From an uncultured Myroides sp. (GTDB lineage: Bacteria; Bacteroidota; Bacteroidia; Flavobacteriales; Flavobacteriaceae), in NCBI GenBank assembly GCA_913777665.1, contig CAJYTF010000056.1, positions 1 to 36,865 on the forward strand: 36,865 nucleotides of DNA, written 5' to 3'. The notes beneath the pieces are model-generated. The model had not been told where the DNA came from. It searched no databases and saw only the letters and a list, made by a program, of their open reading frames with translations. A program made the translations under genes and the position numbers. Position 1 is the first letter of the stretch, and each line of letters opens with the position of its first letter. Below, piece after piece: positions 32,100 to 36,865 of the stretch.

Positions 32100-33440
32100 A
32101 TCTAACAAATCTAAGATGTGTTTTTCAACTTCTTTTGTTTGCCAATTTTCATGAATGTCGGGTAACTGCATTACTTCTTCCATTACTTTTTTCTGCAAAT
32201 CGCCAATTGCCAAAGCATCTTCGTAAGGATTTAGACTAAAAGTAACACGATCGTACAACGGCAACCATTTATCGGGATGTTGTTTGGTAAACCAAGCTTC
32301 GATCTTTTTCTGCAATAAGAAATCAACATCAGCCGTTTTGGTACTCATCTCAATAAAATTTCGATACGATAATTCGGCAATAGCATCGGCATTTGGCTTA
32401 CGTATTTCTTGATATTTTTCAAAAACCGTTTCAATATCATTCGGAAATTCATCCAATAAATCACTCAAAGCAGTAATATCTTCAAAACCCGCATTCATTC
32501 CTTGTCCGTAAAAAGGAACAATTGCATGGGCCGAATCGCCAATTAACGCTACCTTATCCTTATACGTCCAAGGATAACACTGCATTGTAACCAATGAAGA
32601 TGTTGGGTTTGAAAAATAATCATCTTTAAGGTTTACGATTAAATCTTTTGTATCAGAAAAATATTCATTGAAAAACGAAGTCAGTTTCTCCTCTGTATTG
32701 ATTTCTTCAAAAGAATTTGCACCTTCAAAAGGCATAAACAATGTACAGGTAAACGATCCGTCGTCGTTAGACAAAGCTATCAACATAAATTCGCCACGAG
32801 GCCAGATATGAAAAGAGTTAGGATCGATTTTATGCGAACCATCTTCATTTGCAGGAATGGTCAATTCTTTATAGCCGATATTTAAGAAATACTGTGAATA
32901 ATTAAACCTGTTCTGGCGTTGCATGCGGTGACGAATTCGCGAAAAAGCACCATCTGCACCAAAAACCTGATCGAACTGTCGATTTTCAAAAGGTCCGTGT
33001 TCGTTTTCACCTATATATAAGGTTGCGGTTTCTAAATTTACGTCCCATATTTTTTGATTGAATTCAAAATGCACTCCGGCTTTCTCTGCCAGATCAATCA
33101 TCATTCGGTTCAAACCACCGCGCGAAATCGAATAAATAGCTTCACCGTTGATGCCATAAGGCTGAAAAGATAAAGAACCGTCTTTTAAATGAATGGCTCT
33201 TTTATCCATTGGAATGGCAATTTTTCTGATATCATCGCCAATTCCAACTTCATCTAAAGCATGCCACCCGCGAGTTGACATTGCCAAATTTATAGATCTG
33301 CCTGAAAATTTTACTTTTCGAATATCTTCACTTCGATCAAAAATGGTTACGTTGTAGTCTTTCTTTTTAAGATAGATACCCAAAAGCGTGCCTACCAAAC
33401 CGGCACCTGCAATTGCAATATCTTTATTTTTTGTAAGCAT
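32079..33440 (-). CDS. kmo: Kynurenine 3-monooxygenase
   Basis: Kmo hydroxylates kynurenine to 3-hydroxykynurenine with FAD and NADPH in the tryptophan-kynurenine pathway. The 453-aa product shows the FAD dinucleotide motif IAIAGAGLVGTLLGIYLKK (8-26) with FDRSEDIR, the substrate-arm FSGRSINLAMSTRGWHAL (45-62), YSISRGGLNRMMIDLAE, FGADGAFSRIRHRM and the DG..GD motif ALIGDSAHAIVPFYGQGMNAGFED. The C-terminal helix region (about 360-450) is the usual family part. No other kynurenine genes (TDO, KYNU, HAAO) are in this window. A promoter with -33 TTG and -7 TACTTTTA lies 34-65 bases upstream. Confidence 0.95.
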   Translation of the reverse strand: MLTKNKDIAIAGAGLVGTLLGIYLKKKDYNVTIFDRSEDIRKVKFSGRSINLAMSTRGWHALDEVGIGDDIRKIAIPMDKRAIHLKDGSLSFQPYGINGEAIYSISRGGLNRMMIDLAEKAGVHFEFNQKIWDVNLETATLYIGENEHGPFENRQFDQVFGADGAFSRIRHRMQRQNRFNYSQYFLNIGYKELTIPANEDGSHKIDPNSFHIWPRGEFMLIALSNDDGSFTCTLFMPFEGANSFEEINTEEKLTSFFNEYFSDTKDLIVNLKDDYFSNPTSSLVTMQCYPWTYKDKVALIGDSAHAIVPFYGQGMNAGFEDITALSDLLDEFPNDIETVFEKYQEIRKPNADAIAELSYRNFIEMSTKTADVDFLLQKKIEAWFTKQHPDKWLPLYDRVTFSLNPYEDALAIGDLQKKVMEEVMQLPDIHENWQTKEVEKHILDLLDKNKADN

Positions 33441-33474
33441 GTTATAGCTTTTTGTTTACTTAAATGTATTTGGA

Positions 33475-33505
33475 TAAAAGTACAAAATTGTGCGGTAGCC
33501 ACCAA
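33475..33505 (-). promoter_or_regulatory. Promoter of kmo
   Basis: Reading the minus strand, TTG (33505-33503), 20 bases, TACTTTTA (33482-33475): the flavobacterial spacing and a single mismatch in the -7 box. The gene begins 35 bases further on. The spacer carries a near-palindrome GGTGGCTACC. Confidence 0.6.
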
Positions 33506-33591
33506 AAATTGCAAAAAAATATAAAAGTTAAAGTGGTATTAAATTATTTTTTTACTAACTTTAGGATACTAATTTTTAAAACTAGTATGCT

Positions 33592-33750
33592 ATGAGAGAT
33601 TTAATTTGGCTTATTGCCGTAGTACTGATTATTTTATGGGCTGTGGGATATTTTGGTTTCGCAGACGCCGTAGGAAGTTTTATACACGTTTTATTGGTGT
33701 TAGCAGTTATTGCTATTCTATACCGATTAATTACCGGAAACAGACCTTAA
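33592..33750 (+). CDS. lmo0937-family small membrane protein
   Basis: The 52-aa product has two membrane helices, LIWLIAVVLIILWAVGYFGF and FIHVLLVLAVIAILYRLI, joined by ADAVGS and closed by a basic TGNRP tail. This is the pattern of the widespread lmo0937-family membrane proteins, with the conserved VGSFIHVLLVLA. Function is not known; homologues are often stress-inducible. The gene has a candidate -7 element TAACTTTA (33556-33563) and its own terminator just after the stop, which supports a real gene despite its size. Confidence 0.88.
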   Translation: MRDLIWLIAVVLIILWAVGYFGFADAVGSFIHVLLVLAVIAILYRLITGNRP

Positions 33751-33756
33751 AAAAGT

Positions 33757-33784
33757 AAAAACTCCTAAAGAAATTTAGGAGTTT
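33757..33784. terminator. Terminator between the small membrane gene and yajC
   Basis: AAAACTCCTAAA and TTTAGGAGTTTT pair perfectly around GAAA with T-runs on both sides. It follows the small gene's stop by six bases and ends eight bases from the yajC stop. Confidence 0.9.
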
Positions 33785-33791
33785 TTTTTAT

Positions 33792-34082
33792 TTACGATTT
33801 CTCTACAACCGGAGAAGCATTAACTTTTCTGCTTAAATCTAAAGAGATTGCTGCTTTTTCCATTTTAATTTTTCCTGCCATTGTTTCTACAACCATTGTT
33901 GTTTCTGCAAGTTCAGAAATTCTTCCGTGGATACCGGCTTTAGTTACAATTTTATCGCCTACTTTTAAGCTTCCTTCAAATTCTTTTTCTTTTTTTACTC
34001 TTTGTTGCTGCGGACGTATCATTAAAAAATACATTGCCGCCATAATTAAAACAAAAGGTAAAAACTGTTGAATGTTTTCCAT
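33792..34082 (-). CDS. yajC: Preprotein translocase subunit YajC
   Basis: The 96-aa product has one N-terminal membrane helix FLPFVLIMAAMYFLMIRPQ, the RPQQQRVKKEKEFEGSL motif and KVGDKIVTKAGIHGRISEL, the standard YajC pattern. It is an auxiliary part of the SecDF complex. secD/secF are not in this window. It is six bases downstream of the DUF1573 lipoprotein gene and forms an operon with it and nusB. Confidence 0.95.
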   Translation of the reverse strand: MENIQQFLPFVLIMAAMYFLMIRPQQQRVKKEKEFEGSLKVGDKIVTKAGIHGRISELAETTMVVETMAGKIKMEKAAISLDLSRKVNASPVVEKS

Positions 34083-34088
34083 TTTAAA

Positions 34089-34577
34089 TTATTCTGTTAC
34101 GTTTGCTTTTACAGTTAACACTTCGCTACCAGCTTCGGTATTGGTTGTTAATGTTATGTTTTTACTTTGTAAACCTGCACTAGTTGCAGAGAAAACAACT
34201 TTCATTTTTGCCGATTTACCTGGTTTGATTGGTTCTGTTGGTTTTTCTGGAACGGTACAACCGCAAGATGCTTTAGCATCGATAATAACTAAATCTACAG
34301 TTCCTTCGTTTCTAATTTCGAATTCAACTTCACCTTTAGATCCTTTTTTTAATTCACCGAAATCATGAGTTGTTTCGTTGAATGCAATTTTAGGGAAACC
34401 TGTTTGCGTGTTTGTTGAACTTGTTGTTTCTGTAACACCATCAGTTGTGGTAGATGTTGTAGTTGTTTCAGTTGTTGTAGAAGCACCATCTTTGATAAGT
34501 GACGAAGCGTTTTCTTTTTTATTACAAGCCATTAAGCTTAATGCAGCGAAACCTGCTGCAAACATTAATTTTTTCAT
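34089..34577 (-). CDS. DUF1573-domain lipoprotein with Thr-rich linker
   Basis: The 162-aa product has a lipoprotein signal MKKLMFAAGFAALSLMAC (Cys18), then a Thr/Ser-rich low-complexity stretch (about 32-60, TTTETTTTSTTTDGVTETTS) and a DUF1573 domain: TTHDFGELKKGSKGEVEFEI, NEGTVDLVIIDAKASCGCTVPE, EPIKPGKSAKMKVVFSATS. The SCGCT motif is typical. The domain is an immunoglobulin-like fold of unknown function common in Bacteroidetes. The Thr-rich linker may be a glycosylation target or a surface tether. Two bases from nusB and six from yajC, so co-transcribed. Confidence 0.9.
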   Translation of the reverse strand: MKKLMFAAGFAALSLMACNKKENASSLIKDGASTTTETTTTSTTTDGVTETTSSTNTQTGFPKIAFNETTHDFGELKKGSKGEVEFEIRNEGTVDLVIIDAKASCGCTVPEKPTEPIKPGKSAKMKVVFSATSAGLQSKNITLTTNTEAGSEVLTVKANVTE

Positions 34578-34579
34578 AA

Positions 34580-35524
34580 TTATTCGATTAATCCTCTTCC
34601 TATTTTGTTTAATTTATTCTCTTCGCGGTATTCTTTAACTAAAGCGTCTAAAATTCCGTTGATAAATATACTGCTTTTTGGTGTTGAATATTCTTTTGCA
34701 AGTTCTAAATATTCGTTAATTGTTACTTTTACAGGAATCGATGGAAATTTTTGTAGTTCGCAAACACCTAAATTCAAAATAATAGTATCAATTTCTGCAA
34801 TACGATCTAATTCCCAATTACGGGTTTTATCTTCATATTCCTTAACAAAAACATCTGCATTCAACGCTGTTTTTCTAAACAACTGCTTAGCAAACTCTTT
34901 ATCTTCATCATCTTTAAAAACTTTATTCAGTTTAAAATAGCTAGTTTCGTTCTTCAATCCTTCCAACTGTTTTAAAATAGCTGTGTTTACAACCGGAATA
35001 TCATCAATCCAAGAAATTTTATAATCTTCTAAAAACTCATAAATCTTTTCGTTCGGAGCAATAAAATCGGTAAATAACTTAATCAAGAAATCTTTATCTT
35101 CTTCGAAAGTATTTACACCGTTACGCATGTAATGCTTGTATAATTCGCTCGATTTAATTTCTTGCAATAACGTTTTTATGTATTGATCGTTTACATGAAA
35201 CTGATTGATGTGCAATTCTTCCAACCAATTATTCAATGTTTCAGAATTACATAAAATCTGCAACGCTAAATTATTGACAAATTTTTTATTGGGATTTTTT
35301 TCTTGTGGTGTAGCTAAATGTTTTTGTGCCGATACTTCAAGAAAATCATTCTCTACTTTCTGCAATTCAATTAATGAAGATAACATTAAAAGATACAGTT
35401 CGCGGATGTTTTCTAAACTGTTGAAAAGATATTTTTCATAAACATCTAATTGATCGGATTGGTTTTGAGTCATTGCATATATTGCCTGCAATACTTTTGA
35501 ACGGATATGACGTCTGTTTACCAT
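34580..35524 (-). CDS. nusB: Transcription antitermination factor NusB, long Bacteroidetes form
   Basis: The 314-aa product is about twice the length of E. coli NusB (139 aa). The NusB domain is C-terminal: TRNWELDRIAEIDTIILNLG, VCELQKFPSIPVKVTINEYLELAKEYSTPKSSIFINGILDAL. The N-terminal part (1-200) keeps the usual MVNRRHIRSKVLQAIYAM start and inserts an alpha-helical region typical of the phylum. NusB joins S10 (NusE) at boxA RNA to reduce early termination, mainly in rRNA operons. Leads the operon with DUF1573 and yajC. Confidence 0.95.
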   Translation of the reverse strand: MVNRRHIRSKVLQAIYAMTQNQSDQLDVYEKYLFNSLENIRELYLLMLSSLIELQKVENDFLEVSAQKHLATPQEKNPNKKFVNNLALQILCNSETLNNWLEELHINQFHVNDQYIKTLLQEIKSSELYKHYMRNGVNTFEEDKDFLIKLFTDFIAPNEKIYEFLEDYKISWIDDIPVVNTAILKQLEGLKNETSYFKLNKVFKDDEDKEFAKQLFRKTALNADVFVKEYEDKTRNWELDRIAEIDTIILNLGVCELQKFPSIPVKVTINEYLELAKEYSTPKSSIFINGILDALVKEYREENKLNKIGRGLIE

Positions 35525-35549
35525 GCTACTTAAGAACTTATTTTTATAA

Positions 35550-35581
35550 AGAAAGCGAAAACCTTATTTGATTTTCGCTTT
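35550..35581 (-). terminator. Terminator after leucine dehydrogenase
   Basis: On the minus strand AAAGCGAAAA pairs with TTTTCGCTTT around a 10-base loop, followed by CTTTAT. It lies 26 bases after the stop codon. Confidence 0.7.
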
Positions 35582-35607
35582 GCAAAATTAAAACAAAATT
35601 TTAATTT

Positions 35608-36708
35608 TTATTTATTTTCTTGTTTTTTCTTTTCGATACGCTGCTCTGCCATTTTCATAGCCGCTTGGTTTGGCGTAATGTTTTGCTCTTTAGCTAAATT
35701 CAAAATATCTAATGTAGTGTTGTAGATATTTTCTGTTCTGCGGATTGCTTCGTCTGAACCATATTTAGCAATTTCACCGAAAACATTAATGATTCCACCT
35801 GCGTTGATTAAGAAATCCGGAGCATAAACAATTCCTTTTTCTTGTAACATTTTACCGTGAACTGCTTCTTCTGCCAACTGATTATTTGCAGCACCTGCAA
35901 TTACTTGTGCCTTTAATTTACTGATAGAGTCGTTGTTTACCGTAGCACCCAAAGCACATGGAGCGTAAATATCAACATCTAAAGAATATAAATCTTCGCC
36001 CATGTAAATAGCCGTGTTGTATTTTTTAGCTACTTCCTCTACTCTGTCTTTGCTAATATCTGTAATGGTAACTAATGCGCCTGCGTTTACCAAGTGTTTT
36101 ACCAACGTTTCACCCACGTTTCCAATTCCCTGAACCAAAACTTTTTTACCGTTTAAGTCGTCAGATCCGTATTTGAATTTCGTTGCAGCTTTTAATCCCA
36201 TATAAACACCGTAAGCTGTAACTGGCGATGGATTTCCAGATCCGCCTAAGCTTTCAGAAATACCTGTTACGTGTGGTGTAATTGTATGAATTAAATCCAT
36301 ATCTGGTGTTGTAGTACCAACATCTTCTGCAGTAATATAACGTCCGCTTAATGAATCTACATATTTAGCAAATGCTTTAATTAATTCAGGATTTTTATCT
36401 TTTTTAGAATCACCGATAATCACCGCTTTTCCACCACCTAAATCCAATCCTGAAATTGCTGATTTATAAGTCATTCCGCGCGATAAACGTAAAACGTCAT
36501 TCAAAGCTTCCCATTCAGAAGTATAATTCCACATACGCGTACCTCCTAATGCCGGACCTAATACTGTATTATGTATACCAATAATTGCTTTTAAACCAGT
36601 ATCTTTGTCGTGGCAAAAAACAACTTGTTCGTGATGATCAAAGGAAATCTGACCAAAAACCGGGTCAACTTTTTTTAACTCGTCTGGAGTATATACGTTT
36701 GTTGTCAT
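35608..36708 (-). CDS. ldh: Leucine dehydrogenase (Glu/Leu/Phe/Val dehydrogenase family)
   Basis: It deaminates branched-chain amino acids with NAD to 2-oxo acids and ammonia. The 366-aa length fits. The active-site lysines appear as Lys82 and Lys94 in GMTYKSAISGLDLGGGKAVI, twelve residues apart as in characterised leucine dehydrogenase; GPALGGTRMW (51-60) precedes them. The NAD fold is VLVQGIGNVGETLVKHLVNAG with Asp in TITDISKDR, and the late CALGATVNNDSI, IAGAANNQL and DFLINAGGIINVFGE motifs complete the family. Leucine is the best guess; phenylalanine or valine cannot be excluded. A methylcrotonyl-type carboxylase subunit for leucine breakdown is at 13193-14836. Promoter element upstream at 36732-36739. 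Confidence 0.93.
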   Translation of the reverse strand: MTTNVYTPDELKKVDPVFGQISFDHHEQVVFCHDKDTGLKAIIGIHNTVLGPALGGTRMWNYTSEWEALNDVLRLSRGMTYKSAISGLDLGGGKAVIIGDSKKDKNPELIKAFAKYVDSLSGRYITAEDVGTTTPDMDLIHTITPHVTGISESLGGSGNPSPVTAYGVYMGLKAATKFKYGSDDLNGKKVLVQGIGNVGETLVKHLVNAGALVTITDISKDRVEEVAKKYNTAIYMGEDLYSLDVDIYAPCALGATVNNDSISKLKAQVIAGAANNQLAEEAVHGKMLQEKGIVYAPDFLINAGGIINVFGEIAKYGSDEAIRRTENIYNTTLDILNLAKEQNITPNQAAMKMAEQRIEKKKQENK

Positions 36709-36731
36709 AATTTTAATAATTTGGATAGATT

Positions 36732-36739
36732 CAAATATA
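36732..36739 (-). promoter_or_regulatory. -7 promoter element of leucine dehydrogenase
   Basis: Reading the minus strand, TATATTTG matches TAnnTTTG exactly, 23 bases before the ATG. The expected -33 TTG is not evident in the AT-rich upstream stretch. Confidence 0.5.
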
Positions 36740-36865
36740 AAACAATTTATTTTATTATTATTTTTTGATTACATTATTATTAAATCAATAATCATATAAT
36801 TAATTGTTAAAAAAGTTAACAAAAAACAAGTTGCGTTTTTTAATATTTAAAAGAAATAGAAGCTA

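Overview
The window is AT-rich chromosomal DNA of a Bacteroidetes bacterium, almost certainly family Flavobacteriaceae; genus is not resolved. The signs are the long Bacteroidetes-type NusB, TonB proteins with the flavobacterial N-terminus, a choice-of-anchor-L secreted protein, many small lipoproteins with an SC lipobox, promoters resembling the flavobacterial pattern (TTG, about 20 bp, TAnnTTTG), weak Shine-Dalgarno sequences, and typical flavobacterial intergenic palindromes. Almost all genes are core or house-keeping. I see no rRNA, tRNA, CRISPR array, prophage or transposase.

Layout. 1-1271 (-): 5' part of a large secreted adhesin-like protein. 1450-5336 (+): folE, a four-helix-bundle protein, cysS, yidD and lgt, with a 26-codon mini-ORF just before folE. 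5412-7642 (+): OmpA-type lipoprotein, then a membrane-anchored metallo-beta-lactamase-fold hydrolase. 7912-10739: META-domain lipoprotein and ferredoxin (-), divergent from a LuxC-type acyl-CoA reductase and an EF-hand protein (+). 10882-14836 (-): orphan lipoprotein, DHA2-type MFS exporter, acyl-CoA carboxylase carboxyltransferase. 14999-16773 (+): DUF47/PhoU-like protein with PiT phosphate transporter. 17239-19765: LolC/FtsX-type permease (-) back-to-back with the muramidase namZ (+). 19845-23200: a 71-aa protein, a cysteine-cluster protein, a methyltransferase, a DUF2059 protein, queE and a small lipoprotein. 23248-30226 (-): energy-transduction cluster exbB-exbD-exbD-tonB-small membrane protein-tonB-like paralogue, followed by a PstS-like lipoprotein and a TPR protein. 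30551-36708: HerA/YjgR-type ATPase (+), kmo (-), a 52-aa membrane protein (+), nusB-DUF1573-yajC (-) and leucine dehydrogenase (-).

The genes that work together most clearly are the ExbB/ExbD/TonB cluster (proton-motive-force transfer to the outer membrane, here with two TonB paralogues), the DUF47-PiT pair (phosphate uptake), yidD-lgt (membrane protein and lipoprotein biogenesis), and the ferredoxin/acyl-CoA reductase pair that shares one compact bidirectional promoter.

The most interesting structure is between the genes: four kinds of dispersed palindromic repeat, 7-bp repeat arrays including one inside the namZ reading frame that could switch it on and off, nested palindromes in the phosphate-transport promoter, divergent start codons only 4 bp apart, and three genes whose stop codon lies in the loop of their own terminator hairpin. 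I did not find a clearly new defence or biosynthetic system.
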